64,000 bases of DNA from Marinirhabdus sp050859505 (GCF_050859505.1 NZ_CP193934.1:310001-374000); one strand, 5' to 3'; shown: positions 43,713 to 53,871, counted from the first letter of the stretch. Notes: generated by a model from the sequence alone, not told the origin. Translations and numbers: made by a program.

Positions 43713-44969
43713 TTACATCCCTGTTCTAATTGCCTCTACAGGATCTAATTTTGAGGCCGAAATTGCTGGGAGAATTCCTGAGATTAATCCAATCAAAATA
43801 GAGACCCCAGAACCATACAGCATATTCTTTAACGAAAGTACAAACTCAAAATCTTCAGTTAAGGTAGAAGCTATCAATGAGGCGATAAAAACGAAAAATA
43901 TCCCAACCAAACCACCAATTACTGCTAGAATAACGGCTTCAAATAAAAATTGAAATAAAATGAATCTGTTTTTGGCCCCCAACGATTTCTGAATTCCAAT
44001 AAGGTTTGTGCGTTCCTTGACACTCACAAACATAATATTGGCAATTCCAAAACCTCCAACGAGTAGTGAGAAGCCGCTAATAATTAAACCAATAATATTC
44101 ATCTGGCCAGTAATGTTATCAATTAAATCGGTAAAGCCTTTTAATTGGTTTACAAAAAAATTATTTATTTCATCGGGTTTTAAGCCTCGGGACATCCTTA
44201 ATTTTTGAGATAACGACGCAATAAACGCATCACTTTCTACTCCTTTTTCGGGTTTAAGAACAATAAAAGGGACCAAGCTTCTATTGCTGCTACCAAATAT
44301 TTTTCGCACCGCATTTACCGGTAAATACCCTGCGGTATCTCTAGAGCCTCCAAACAACGAAGACCCCTCCTTTTTAAGCACTCCAATAATCGTAAATTTT
44401 CTCCCGTACAGCCGCGCTTGTTTTCCAATAGCTTGTTGGGCAGAACCAAATAATACATTTGCAATTTCATCACCCACTACAACAACATTGGATCCACTAT
44501 TACTCTCCGTTTCATTAAAAAAACGGCCTTCGGCAATATCAAGGGCTTCTAGTTCATAATATTCATACGTTACTGCACCTATTTGAACATTGCTCACTGT
44601 GGCCCTTTCATATTTCATAATTTCCTGAGGGACATTTAAGGTGTAGGAAACCGCTTTTACATTAGGCACATTTCGTTTTATATATTGATATTCTTCGTAG
44701 GTTACATCTGGGAATTGTTCGCTTTTCCAACGTGGAACTTCGCTAGGACCAAAAGAAAACCTTCCTAAATAAATAGTACTGTTGTCAAGTGAGCTTAAGC
44801 TGCCATCAATCTCTTTTTTAAGTGAATCTACCGCAGCCAAAACGGCAATTATAGAGAAGATTCCAATGGTCACGCCTACTAGCGACAAAAAAGTGCGCAA
44901 CTTATTGTTTCTAAGCGCGCTCACCGCAAAATTGAAGCTTTCTTTAAGTACTCGTAGATAAATTAGCAT
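43713..44969 (-). CDS. MacB/FtsX-type ABC transporter permease
   Basis: 418 residues from the ATG at 44969 (MLIYLRVLKESFNFAVSAL); the longer open frame upstream is not conserved sequence. Four membrane helices: one at about 20-45 (LSLVGVTIGIFSIIAVLAAV), three near the C-terminus (including LIISGFSLLVGGFGIANIMFVSV and VGIFFVFIASLIAS). A large periplasmic MacB_PCD domain lies between. The end is ASKLDPVEAIRTGM, the usual closing motif. The ATPase partner is not encoded next to it. Possible role in macrolide, lipoprotein or peptide export. Confidence 0.9.
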   Translation of the reverse strand: MLIYLRVLKESFNFAVSALRNNKLRTFLSLVGVTIGIFSIIAVLAAVDSLKKEIDGSLSSLDNSTIYLGRFSFGPSEVPRWKSEQFPDVTYEEYQYIKRNVPNVKAVSYTLNVPQEIMKYERATVSNVQIGAVTYEYYELEALDIAEGRFFNETESNSGSNVVVVGDEIANVLFGSAQQAIGKQARLYGRKFTIIGVLKKEGSSLFGGSRDTAGYLPVNAVRKIFGSSNRSLVPFIVLKPEKGVESDAFIASLSQKLRMSRGLKPDEINNFFVNQLKGFTDLIDNITGQMNIIGLIISGFSLLVGGFGIANIMFVSVKERTNLIGIQKSLGAKNRFILFQFLFEAVILAVIGGLVGIFFVFIASLIASTLTEDFEFVLSLKNMLYGSGVSILIGLISGILPAISASKLDPVEAIRTGM

Positions 44970-45064
44970 GTTTGGCTGTTTAACGGATCCCGTCCTTTTG
45001 ATAAAGTTATGAAAAGTAGGACGCTTTCTGTTAACATTCGTTACAAAAAATGGTGCATAATATG

Positions 45065-45072
45065 TATTTTTG
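45065..45072 (+). promoter_or_regulatory. -7 promoter box of purH
   Basis: TATTTTTG matches TAnnTTTG, 73 bases before the purH start. The -33 element is weak (TTCG at 45037-45040), so this is a tentative call. Confidence 0.4.
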
Positions 45073-45144
45073 CACCTTAAATTCTGCAAAGCCAAAGGCC
45101 GTAGCAGTTATAATTTTTAAAAACAGACTTCAGCACCACAGGTT

Positions 45145-46677
45145 ATGAGCGATACCAAAAAGATTTCTTCTGCATTAATTTCAGTATTTCATAAAGACGG
45201 GTTGGGGCCCATCATTAAAAAATTAGACGAATTAGGGGTGATGCTCTACTCCACTGGAGGCACCCAGAAATTTATTAATGATATGGGAGTGAATGTGATT
45301 CCTGTTGAAGATGTGACGGATTATCCGTCTATTTTAGGCGGACGTGTAAAAACGTTGCATCCAAAAGTATTTGGCGGTATCTTGAACCGTCAAGACAACG
45401 AAAGCGATGTGAGAGAAATGGGACAATACAATATTCCGCAGTTGGACGTTGTAATTGTAGATTTGTATCCGTTCGAAAAAACTGTTGCTTCAGGTGCTAC
45501 TGAAGAAGATAGTATTGAAAAAATTGATATTGGAGGTATTTCTTTAATTCGTGCCGCGGCAAAAAATTTTAAAGATACCATCTGTGTTTCTTCCATGGAA
45601 GATTATGAAGATTTCTTGAACGTAATTTCTTCAACGAATGGCGAAGTTTCAATGGCAGATAGAAAACGCTTTGCCGCAAAAGCTTTCAACGTATCATCAC
45701 ATTATGACAGTGCCATTTTCAACTATTTTAACAGCGACCACGCTATTGCTTCGTTGAAAATTAGCGAAACTAATGGAAAGGCATTGCGTTACGGTGAAAA
45801 CCCACACCAGAAAGGATTTTTCTTTGGCGATTTTGAAGCCATGTTCGACAAACTTCACGGGAAAGAATTAAGTTATAACAACTTGCTGGATGTAGATGCT
45901 GCCGTAAACTTAATGAACGAATTTAAAGGCGAATCCCCAACCTTTGCTATTTTAAAGCACAACAATGCTTGTGGAATTGCACAACGCAACACCGTTTTAG
46001 AAGCGTATACCGATGCTCTGGCAGGGGATTCGGTTTCGGCTTTTGGAGGGATTTTAATCTGTAATACTGAAATTGATGCGCCAACAGCAGATGAGATTCA
46101 TAAGTTATTTTGTGAGGTAGTAATTGCTCCTTCATTCTCTAAAGAAGCTGAAGGAATTTTAAAAGGCAAAAAGAATCGGATTTTATTAACTCAAAAAGAT
46201 GCCACGCTCCCTGAAAGCACTGTGAGAACGTGTTTAAACGGGGTTTTAGTTCAGGATAAAGATCACAAAACCGATACTATTTCAGAATTAACAAACGCCA
46301 CCAACAATAAACCAGATAGTAGAGAGTTAGAAGACTTGATGTTTGCTTCCAAAATTTGCAAACACACTAAGAGTAACACGATTGTTTTAGCAAAAAACAA
46401 ACAATTATGTGCAAGCGGAACAGGCCAAACAAGCCGAGTAGATGCCCTTCGCCAAGCTATAGAAAAAGCTAAAGGTTTTAATTTTGACCTTAAAGGCGCT
46501 GTGATGGCGAGCGATGCATTCTTTCCGTTTCCAGACTGTGTAGAGATTGCAGATAACGCAGGAATAAAGGCTGTAATCCAGCCGGGAGGGTCTATTAAAG
46601 ACCAGTTGAGCATAGATTATTGTAATAATAACGAAATGTCTATGGTATTTACTGGAACCCGACACTTTAAACACTAA
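45145..46677 (+). CDS. purH: Bifunctional AICAR formyltransferase / IMP cyclohydrolase
   Basis: 510 residues. The N-terminal cyclohydrolase (MGS-like) half shows YSTGGTQKFI and GGRVKTLHPKVFGGIL; the C-terminal formyltransferase half includes LRYGENPHQKG, ILKHNNACG and the terminal FTGTRHFKH. It catalyses the last two steps of IMP synthesis. Full length. Directly upstream of mreB in this window, as in many flavobacteria. Confidence 0.98.
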   Translation: MSDTKKISSALISVFHKDGLGPIIKKLDELGVMLYSTGGTQKFINDMGVNVIPVEDVTDYPSILGGRVKTLHPKVFGGILNRQDNESDVREMGQYNIPQLDVVIVDLYPFEKTVASGATEEDSIEKIDIGGISLIRAAAKNFKDTICVSSMEDYEDFLNVISSTNGEVSMADRKRFAAKAFNVSSHYDSAIFNYFNSDHAIASLKISETNGKALRYGENPHQKGFFFGDFEAMFDKLHGKELSYNNLLDVDAAVNLMNEFKGESPTFAILKHNNACGIAQRNTVLEAYTDALAGDSVSAFGGILICNTEIDAPTADEIHKLFCEVVIAPSFSKEAEGILKGKKNRILLTQKDATLPESTVRTCLNGVLVQDKDHKTDTISELTNATNNKPDSRELEDLMFASKICKHTKSNTIVLAKNKQLCASGTGQTSRVDALRQAIEKAKGFNFDLKGAVMASDAFFPFPDCVEIADNAGIKAVIQPGGSIKDQLSIDYCNNNEMSMVFTGTRHFKH

Positions 46678-46740
46678 TTTTGTTACATTTGTTAGTAATG
46701 CTTACTTGAAAGATTAATTTTTATACCGACCTAATTACTT

Positions 46741-47769
46741 ATGGGATTTTTTGATTTCCTCACCGAAGAAATAGCTATTGACCTTGGTACCGCAAATACC
46801 CTTATCATCCACAATGACAAAGTTGTGGTAGATGCGCCGTCAATTGTAGCACGTGATCGTACTACGGGAAAAATTATTGCCGTAGGGCGTGAAGCTGCTA
46901 TGATGCAAGGAAAAACCCATGAAAATATAAAAACAATTAGACCGCTTAAAGACGGAGTAATAGCAGACTTTGACGCTAGTGAAAAGATGATTAACATGTT
47001 CATCAAAGACATTCCAGCGCTCAAAAAGAAATGGCTTACCCCTTCTTTACGTATGGTTATTTGTATTCCCAGTGGTATCACCGAAGTAGAAATGCGTGCC
47101 GTAAGAGAAAGTGCCGAACGTGTAAACGGCAAAGAAGTATACCTAATTCACGAACCTATGGCAGCCGCTATTGGTATTGGCGTAGACATTATGCAACCCA
47201 AAGGTAACATGGTGGTTGATATTGGAGGTGGAACGACAGAAATTGCCGTAATTGCCCTGGGAGGTATTGTTTGTGACAAATCTGTTAAGATTGCAGGAGA
47301 CGTTTTTACAAATGATATTGTATACTATATGCGAACGCAACATAATTTGTATGTGGGTGAGCGTACTGCTGAAAAGATAAAAATTCAAATTGGTGCTGCG
47401 ACCGAAGACTTAGAGCTTCCACCAGAAGAAATGAACGTTCAAGGTCGTGATTTACTTACAGGAAAACCAAAACAAGTGCAAATTAGTTACCGCGAAATTG
47501 CAAAAGCTTTGGACAAATCTATTTTACGTATTGAAGATGCTGTAATGGAAACTTTATCGCAAACGCCACCAGAATTGGCCGCAGATATTTACAATACAGG
47601 AATTTATCTTGCCGGAGGTGGATCTATGTTACGCGGTTTAGACAAACGTTTGTCACAAAAAACAGATTTGCCTGTTTATATTGCAGAGGACCCCTTACGT
47701 GCTGTAGTACGTGGTACCGGTATCTGCCTTAAAAATTTAGCAAAGTACAAGAGCGTGCTCATTAAATAA
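46741..47769 (+). CDS. mreB: MreB, rod-shape-determining actin homologue
   Basis: 342 residues; phosphate-1 loop IDLGTANTLI, phosphate-2 VVDIGGGTTEIAVI, adenosine motif LAGGGSMLRGLD. Forms membrane-bound filaments that guide sidewall synthesis by the Rod complex. First gene of the mreB-mreC-mreD-mrdA-rodA operon. Confidence 0.98.
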   Translation: MGFFDFLTEEIAIDLGTANTLIIHNDKVVVDAPSIVARDRTTGKIIAVGREAAMMQGKTHENIKTIRPLKDGVIADFDASEKMINMFIKDIPALKKKWLTPSLRMVICIPSGITEVEMRAVRESAERVNGKEVYLIHEPMAAAIGIGVDIMQPKGNMVVDIGGGTTEIAVIALGGIVCDKSVKIAGDVFTNDIVYYMRTQHNLYVGERTAEKIKIQIGAATEDLELPPEEMNVQGRDLLTGKPKQVQISYREIAKALDKSILRIEDAVMETLSQTPPELAADIYNTGIYLAGGGSMLRGLDKRLSQKTDLPVYIAEDPLRAVVRGTGICLKNLAKYKSVLIK

Positions 47770-47780
47770 ATCCCCAGCGT

Positions 47781-48662
47781 GTGCAACAGATTATCTATTT
47801 CTTTATACGGAATAAAAACTTCCTGTTGTTCCTATTACTCTTCCTTGTTTCGTTGGGACTAACGATTAACAGCCATTCTTATCATAAAAATAAATACGTA
47901 ACCTCTGCCAATTTTTTTAGCGGAACTATTTATGGCTGGAAAAGTGATGTAACCAACTATTTCAGTTTAAGAGAACAGAATGATGCCCTGGCAGACGAAA
48001 ACATGCGATTACGAACGCTATTACAGTCTACGCAGGACACTATTATTTTTGAAGCTCTGGACAGTACTGTTCTAGCAACGCCCTACACCTACTATCCAGC
48101 CAAGGTTATAAATAATTCATATTCCAAAACAAAGAATTACCTCACGCTTCGAAAAAGAGCCGCAGATGTTATTGAAACAGATATGGGTGTAATTTCTTCT
48201 AAAGGTATCGTGGGCATAATTAATAAAGTTTCAAAGAAATATGCTTCTGTTCAATCTATTTTAAACACCAACAGTAAGATAAATGCTAAACTTAAAAATT
48301 CGTTTCATTTTGGATCTTTAGTCTGGGATCCTGAAACCAAAAACCCAAATGAAGCAAAACTAGTCGACATCCCCAGACAGGCTCCAGTAGTTGTAGGCGA
48401 CACTATTGTTACCGATGGAAAATCTACCATTTTCCCAAGAGGGATTTTAGTGGGTACTATAAAAGAATTTCACCTTTCAAACAATCAGGACTATTACGAT
48501 GTAACTATTTCTTTGTTTAATGATATGACGAGTTTACACCATGTATACATTATAGAAAACAATGAAAAAGAAGCTATTAAACAAATAGAAAACCTGGACG
48601 CACCCATTTTAGACACACAAAAATCTACTAACCAAGAAACACCAGAAAATGCAGAACAGTGA
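47781..48662 (+). CDS. mreC: MreC, rod-shape-determining protein (GTG start)
   Basis: 293 residues from a GTG at 47781, the only sensible start: MQQIIYFFIRNKNFLLFLLLFLV, giving one membrane helix (about 12-30), a coiled coil (about 55-85, REQNDALADENMRLRTLLQ) and the two beta barrels of the MreC periplasmic domain (for example VISSKGIVGIINKVSKKYA). Activates PBP2/RodA. Overlaps mreD by 14 bases. Confidence 0.93.
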   Translation: MQQIIYFFIRNKNFLLFLLLFLVSLGLTINSHSYHKNKYVTSANFFSGTIYGWKSDVTNYFSLREQNDALADENMRLRTLLQSTQDTIIFEALDSTVLATPYTYYPAKVINNSYSKTKNYLTLRKRAADVIETDMGVISSKGIVGIINKVSKKYASVQSILNTNSKINAKLKNSFHFGSLVWDPETKNPNEAKLVDIPRQAPVVVGDTIVTDGKSTIFPRGILVGTIKEFHLSNNQDYYDVTISLFNDMTSLHHVYIIENNEKEAIKQIENLDAPILDTQKSTNQETPENAEQ

Positions 48663-49155
48663 TCTTTTGGTAAATATTGGACGGTTTTTCCTGTTAATTG
48701 TGGTTCAAATCCTTCTTTTTAATCACATCAATTTTTTGGGGTATGTGAATCCATATCCTTATCTATTATTCATTCTAGTTTTTCCGTTTACAGGAAACAA
48801 AGGATTACTAATTTTTCTGGGATTTTTACTAGGGCTTTCCGTTGATATTTTTAGCGATTCTGGTGGTGTTCATGCCGCGGCTTGTGTATTTATTGCCTAT
48901 GTACGCCCACTACTTCTAAAATTTTCATTTGGTGTAAGTTATGAGTTTAACACCATTAAGTTGAGCAAGGCTGATTTTGGCGCACGAATTACCTATATCT
49001 CAGCAGCGGTGGTCTTACATCATTTAATACTCTTTTCCTTGGAAATTTTTAACATTAGCCATATAGTATTAGTACTAAAATCTACGTTATTTTCAAGTAT
49101 CTTTACCATTGTGTTGCTGTTATGCATCACCTTGATTTTCAGTAGAAAAAATTAA
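48649..49155 (+). CDS. mreD: MreD, rod-shape-determining membrane protein
   Basis: 168 residues with about five hydrophobic helices; FLGYVNPYPYLLFILVFP and LGFLLGLSVDIFSDSGGVHAAA split by a short loop are typical of Bacteroidota MreD. Partner of MreC in the elongasome. Position in the operon supports the call. Confidence 0.88.
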   Translation: MQNSDLLVNIGRFFLLIVVQILLFNHINFLGYVNPYPYLLFILVFPFTGNKGLLIFLGFLLGLSVDIFSDSGGVHAAACVFIAYVRPLLLKFSFGVSYEFNTIKLSKADFGARITYISAAVVLHHLILFSLEIFNISHIVLVLKSTLFSSIFTIVLLLCITLIFSRKN

Positions 49156-49187
49156 AGAATCAAAAAAAACCTTTCTAGGTACTTAAT

Positions 49188-51098
49188 ATGCGAAAACTAT
49201 TACTACTTGTAGTTGTAATGATCACTGGCGTTGTATTCGCCGGAAGGTTATTCTATTTGCAAGTATATAATACGTCTTATGAGCAACTTTCAGAAAACAA
49301 TGCTATTAAAATAGAGTACGATTATCCGCAACGAGGATACATCTATGATCGTAATGGCGAGCTATTGGTTTCAAATCAGCCATCCTATGATGTAATGGTT
49401 ATTCCGCGCGAAGTAAGACCTTTGGACACTTTAGAGTTTTGTCGTTTGCTGAAAATTTCAAAACAAACTTTTAGAGAGAAGCTGGACAAAGCCTGGGTAT
49501 ATTCTCCTCGAATAGCCCAACCATTTATCGCGCAATTAACGAAAGCTGAATATGCTTCGTTGTCAGAAAAAATGTACAAGTTTGAAGGATTTTACATTCA
49601 GCAAAGATCCTTACGAGAATACCAGGTAAGTCATTCTGCCAATGTTCTAGGATTTATTCGCGAAGTAGACGAACGTATTATTAAAAACAACCCAGACTAT
49701 ATTATGGGGGAATTAATAGGAAAACAAGGAGTAGAAGAGTCTTATGAAGATGCCTTACGGGGTGTTAAGGGAGTTAAATATATACAAAAAGACAGGTTTA
49801 ATCGCGAAATTGGCTCCTATAAAGATGGCGCGTTTGATACAATTCCTAAAAGAGGTAGAGACATTGAATTAACCATAGATGCAAGACTTCAACAATATGG
49901 CGAGGAATTATTCCAAAACAAACGCGGGGGTATTGTAGCCTTAGACCCCTCTACTGGTGAAATTTTAGCACTGGTAACAGCACCCAATTTCGACCCAGGG
50001 TTACTAGTGGGCAGGGAACGCTCAAAAGAATACACAAAACTTTGGTACGACACTATTGCAAAGCCATTATTTGACAGAGGTTTGTCTGGAGAATACTCCC
50101 CAGGCTCTCCTTTTAAAACGCTCACGGGACTCATAGCAATGGAGGAAGGCGTAATGAACACTACTGAACGTATTTATTGCAACAATGGTTATGTATACGG
50201 TAGAGGGCAAAAATTAGGATGCCATAGTCATCCCAGCCCCTTAGCAATGGTAGAAGGCATCGCACAATCCTGCAACGCCTATTTTTGTACCGCGTACCGA
50301 CGGATCATTGAAAAATATCCTACTCCCCAAGAAGGTATTGATACTTGGAAAAAACACCTCACCAGTTTTGGTTTGGGGCAATATATGGGATATGATTTGC
50401 CTAGTGGTAAAAAAGGACTTATCCCTACCTCCGATTTTTACAATAAATGGTATAATTATCCAAAGTACAAATGGTATGCAACAGCTACTATCTCAAATGC
50501 CATTGGGCAGGGGGAAGTAAATTTAACACCCATGCAAATGGCGAATTTTACAGCTGCCATTGCAAACAGAGGCTATTGGTATCGCCCCCACATTATTAAA
50601 AACATTAAAGGGGTGGATACAATTCCGCAAGAATACACAAAACGAATTAACACCACCATAGGCCCACAACATTTTGAACCTGTAGTACAGGGAATGTTTG
50701 ATGTATATAACAAAGGAACCGCTGCAAGTTTGCGTGTTGAAGGTATCGAAATCTGCGGAAAAACAGGGACTGCCGAAAACTATACAAGAATTCAGGGCAA
50801 AAGTGTTCAACTTACAGATCACTCCACATTCATTGCCTTTGCACCAAAAGACAACCCGAAAATCGCGATTGCTGTTTTTGTTGAAAATGGATATTGGGGA
50901 AGTAGATATGCAGGCAAAATTGCCAGTTTAATGATAGAGAAGTATCTCAAAGGGGAAATTACCAGAACCGATCTCGAAAAATATGTTCTTGAAGGAAGTT
51001 TAATGGAAGAGTACGCAAAACCCCTTTCTGGCAAACCGTTCCCAATTAATGATGGAAAAAAAATAAGCGGTAAATTTTTGAAAGATCTAGAATTATAA
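49188..51098 (+). CDS. mrdA: PBP2, elongation-specific peptidoglycan transpeptidase
   Basis: 636 residues: N-terminal membrane anchor (3-22), a pedestal/dimerisation domain (RGYIYDRNGELLVSNQPSYD), and the transpeptidase with active-site Ser307 in the motif SPFK (YSPGSPFKTL), SCN in IAQSCNAYF, and KTG in CGKTGTAE. Cross-links new peptidoglycan in lateral growth together with RodA. Directly upstream of rodA. Confidence 0.97.
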   Translation: MRKLLLLVVVMITGVVFAGRLFYLQVYNTSYEQLSENNAIKIEYDYPQRGYIYDRNGELLVSNQPSYDVMVIPREVRPLDTLEFCRLLKISKQTFREKLDKAWVYSPRIAQPFIAQLTKAEYASLSEKMYKFEGFYIQQRSLREYQVSHSANVLGFIREVDERIIKNNPDYIMGELIGKQGVEESYEDALRGVKGVKYIQKDRFNREIGSYKDGAFDTIPKRGRDIELTIDARLQQYGEELFQNKRGGIVALDPSTGEILALVTAPNFDPGLLVGRERSKEYTKLWYDTIAKPLFDRGLSGEYSPGSPFKTLTGLIAMEEGVMNTTERIYCNNGYVYGRGQKLGCHSHPSPLAMVEGIAQSCNAYFCTAYRRIIEKYPTPQEGIDTWKKHLTSFGLGQYMGYDLPSGKKGLIPTSDFYNKWYNYPKYKWYATATISNAIGQGEVNLTPMQMANFTAAIANRGYWYRPHIIKNIKGVDTIPQEYTKRINTTIGPQHFEPVVQGMFDVYNKGTAASLRVEGIEICGKTGTAENYTRIQGKSVQLTDHSTFIAFAPKDNPKIAIAVFVENGYWGSRYAGKIASLMIEKYLKGEITRTDLEKYVLEGSLMEEYAKPLSGKPFPINDGKKISGKFLKDLEL

Positions 51099-51134
51099 GT
51101 ATTCTCATAGCGCAAAGCAACAAGTAGTCTTTTT

Positions 51135-52400
51135 ATGTCCCAGAGTAAAGTTTTTTTGAAGTTTGATTGGCTTACTATCTTTTTGTTTTTTTCCTTGGTT
51201 GCAATTGGTTGGATTAATATTTATTCGGCGAGCTTGGATGAAAGTGCCAATACGTTTTTCGACTTCAACCAGATCTATACTAAACAATTACTTTGGATTG
51301 GTCTAAGTCTCCTGCTCATTATTTTTATACTTGCCATAGATTCTAAATTTTACGAACGGTTTTCGGGTGTTATTTATATTATTTCTCTTATTTCCTTGTT
51401 AGGCCTTTATGTGTTTGGTAAGGAGATTTCCGGAGCTACCTCTTGGTATGTTTTTGGGCCAGCCAGTTTACAACCTTCAGAATTTGCAAAGGCTGCTACC
51501 GCACTTGCACTTGCTAAATACTGTAGCGATATGCAAACCAATATGGGTGAATTTAAACACCAGATACGGGCTTTCCTTATCATAGCGCTTCCTGCTTTGT
51601 TTATTATTCCGCAACCCGACCCCGGAAGTGCTTTAGTGTATGCTGCATTTATATTTCCGCTGTATCGCGAAGGACTACATTTTGTGTATTTGCTGCTCGG
51701 TTTTTTTGCTGCCGCATTGTTTGTTTCAACACTTGCATTTGGCGTGGCATGGGTTTCATTAGCTGTGATTATACTTGGAGTACTCATATTTTTGTACAAC
51801 TTAAAACGGAAACGAAAACGACCTCCTATTGCCCGCTATTTCATTATCGCAGCAGCATGTATTGGTTTTGCTTTTTCCGTAAATTATATTTTCAACAATG
51901 TATTTGAACAACGCCATCGTGACCGTTTCAATATTGTATTAGGCAAAGAAGTAGATGCTAAAGGGATTGGCTACAACACCAACCAAAGCGAAATTGCTAT
52001 AGGCAGTGGAGGTTGGACAGGAAAAGGATGGACAGAAGGTACCCAAACAAAAGGAAACTTTGTTCCCGAACAGCACACAGATTATATTTTTAGTACCGTG
52101 GGTGAAGAATGGGGCTTTATTGGAAGTATTATAGTAGTTTTTCTATTTATTGCGCTTATCATACGCATCTTATACTTAGCCGAACGACAGAAAAACACTT
52201 TTAGCAGGGTGTATGGCTATAGTGTGGCAGCCATACTATTTTTACACTTTTTTGTAAATGTAGGAATGGTAACAGGGTTGTTCCCAACCGTTGGAATCCC
52301 ACTACCCTTCTTTAGTTACGGAGGCTCCGGATTATGGGGCTTTACTATCTTACTCTTTATTTTTGTTAGATTAGATGGTGGAAACTATTATTACACCTAA
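51135..52400 (+). CDS. rodA: RodA, SEDS peptidoglycan glycosyltransferase
   Basis: 421 residues with about ten membrane helices, including FLFFSLVAIGWINIYSA, and SEDS motifs SATSWYVFGPASLQPSEFAKAA (split) and PEQHTDYIFSTVGEEWGF, PLPFFSYGGSGL. Polymerises glycan strands for the Rod complex. The last about 50 bases of the gene (from 52351) are the first copy of the tandem array that follows; the gene itself is intact and ends NYYYT. Confidence 0.97.
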   Translation: MSQSKVFLKFDWLTIFLFFSLVAIGWINIYSASLDESANTFFDFNQIYTKQLLWIGLSLLLIIFILAIDSKFYERFSGVIYIISLISLLGLYVFGKEISGATSWYVFGPASLQPSEFAKAATALALAKYCSDMQTNMGEFKHQIRAFLIIALPALFIIPQPDPGSALVYAAFIFPLYREGLHFVYLLLGFFAAALFVSTLAFGVAWVSLAVIILGVLIFLYNLKRKRKRPPIARYFIIAAACIGFAFSVNYIFNNVFEQRHRDRFNIVLGKEVDAKGIGYNTNQSEIAIGSGGWTGKGWTEGTQTKGNFVPEQHTDYIFSTVGEEWGFIGSIIVVFLFIALIIRILYLAERQKNTFSRVYGYSVAAILFLHFFVNVGMVTGLFPTVGIPLPFFSYGGSGLWGFTILLFIFVRLDGGNYYYT

Positions 52401-52860
52401 CTATTTCTGGGGTGGCGAGCCAGTAATTTTTTTGTAAGCTGAAAGCACAAAAAAAATACGTGCGAAGGCGGCAGTAACCGTTACTCTTTATTTTTGTTAG
52501 ATTAGATGGTGGAAACTATTAGTACACCTAACTATTTCTGGGGTGGCGAGCCAGTTTTTTTTGTAAGCTGAAAGCACAAAAAAAATACGTGCGAAGGCGG
52601 CAGTAACTGTTACTCTTTATTTTTGTTAGATTAGATGGTGGAAACTATTAGTACACCTAACTATTTCTGAGGTGGCGAGCCAGTAATTTTTTTGTAAGCT
52701 GAAAGCACAAAAAAAATACGTGCGAAGGCGGCAGTAACCGTTACTCTTTATTTTTGTTAGATTAGATGGTGGAAACTATTAGTACACCTAACTATTTCTG
52801 GGGTGGCGAGCCAGTTTTTTTTTGTAAGCTGAAAGCACAAAAAAATACGTGCGAAGGCGG
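52351..52860 (+). repeat. Tandem array of about 130-bp units made from the rodA 3' end
   Basis: Unit starts (TACTCTTTATTTTTGTTAGA) lie at 52351, 52482, 52611 and 52742, so the period is 131, 129, 131 and a shorter last unit. Unit 1 contains the final codons and stop of rodA; units 2-4 are copies placed after it. Units 1 and 3 share AGTAATTTTTTTG where units 2 and 4 have AGTTTTTTTT, so the array looks like a duplicated dimer of about 260 bases. All later copies have TATTAGTAC in place of TATTATTAC. Each unit can fold into a T7G...CA7 hairpin with an inner GCT/AGC stem. Confidence 0.95.
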
Positions 52861-53055
52861 CCCTTCGATACTATTTTAATTTGTCACAGCGTTATAAATT
52901 AAAATCACTCAGGAACCTTACATCCATGGGTGTTTTTAACAACATTATTCATCTCAGATAAGTGAATTTTAGCCGAAATTTAATTAAAAGCTGCACCAAA
53001 GGTAGTTGAGTGATTTTATTGTAAGCAGAAAAGTATAAAATAAATTGTACCGAAG
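52861..53055. other. Non-repeat spacer after the array
   Basis: About 195 bases with no gene between the end of the array and the nuclease gene, which converges on it. GTGATTTTATTG and other AT-rich phrases but no clear terminator. Confidence 0.4.
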
Positions 53056-53859
53056 TCACCATCCCTTCCTATCCACTCCACTTTCTAGGTTCTCCTGAAC
53101 AGTTTTAGAAAATTGTGAAAAGAAATCTATTCCGGTTTTGGCTTCTATCTCGTCTACGGAAACTGTATAATCGTAAAAAGATTTATCTGTAGGGGCATTC
53201 GGAATTAGGAAGGCAATTACTTTATTACCATCTTTCCGTTTGTCGAAAATTATTTTATAAAACTCTTTGGGTACTGAAACGCGATCATCGCCAATGGTAG
53301 ATAATCCATCCTCCAAAACACCGCCTGTAATTACAAATACACCGTCATATTTTTTTGCCCAAGAGCGGGTCTTTTGTTCGAGTTTGTTCCAAACACCACC
53401 ATTAAACTCATTATTCTGAGGGCTTATATTACTAGTTAAAAAAGTTTCGTGATATGCGTCATAGTCAAACTCACGGTCTGCTGCGGGAACTAAATGTCCT
53501 CTATCATATCCAGAATTTTTATAGCTACGCCAATCTGCCGAGCCTGACGCTACACTTCTATCCATGACAAAATAGGGGCGTTTAAAATCGCTGTTTTTTA
53601 TTTGGCTTTTCTTCAGTTCATAGGCTACCCACTCTGCTTGTTCGTGATCTTCAGAATAAGACAAGGTGAAATACTGGTGTGAAACTAGCACGCCTGTTGT
53701 TGACGTAGGTAAAAACCGATCGTCAAATTCTGAATAACTGTTATTAGTACTGCTGGTTTTAGGATAGTCTTCATTCTTCTTGTCCACGTACTTTTCGCCA
53801 TAATAAAGTGCAGCTGTAACAACAATAATAAGGAGTGGGTATAGGTATTTTCGGTTCAT
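53056..53859 (-). CDS. DNA/RNA non-specific endonuclease, exported
   Basis: 267 residues. One N-terminal hydrophobic helix (YLYPLLIIVVTAALYY) and a beta-beta-alpha-metal nuclease domain: DRGHLVPAADRE with the general-base His122; NISPQNNEFNGGVWNKLE with the Mg-ligand Asn153 and Glu161 eight residues later, as in Serratia nuclease. Probably degrades nucleic acids outside the cytoplasm. Twelve bases after the permease gene upstream, so likely co-transcribed. Confidence 0.93.
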   Translation of the reverse strand: MNRKYLYPLLIIVVTAALYYGEKYVDKKNEDYPKTSSTNNSYSEFDDRFLPTSTTGVLVSHQYFTLSYSEDHEQAEWVAYELKKSQIKNSDFKRPYFVMDRSVASGSADWRSYKNSGYDRGHLVPAADREFDYDAYHETFLTSNISPQNNEFNGGVWNKLEQKTRSWAKKYDGVFVITGGVLEDGLSTIGDDRVSVPKEFYKIIFDKRKDGNKVIAFLIPNAPTDKSFYDYTVSVDEIEAKTGIDFFSQFSKTVQENLESGVDRKGW

Positions 53860-53871
53860 TTAAAATTCAAT

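Noticed and set aside
44970..45095. N-terminal extension of the MacB/FtsX permease
   Set aside because: The extra 42 codons are not family-like and run towards the purH promoter; the ATG at 44969 begins the membrane-anchored domain.
45073..45144. Purine or other riboswitch in the purH leader
   Set aside because: About 70 bases with no recognisable three-way junction or conserved core of a known class.
52351..52860. CRISPR-like array
   Set aside because: Units are about 130 bases and contiguous, with no spacers; derived from the rodA end.
53056..53859. Toxin-immunity pair involving the exported nuclease
   Set aside because: No adjacent immunity-like gene and no secretion-toxin N-terminal domain; simple signal-anchor nuclease.
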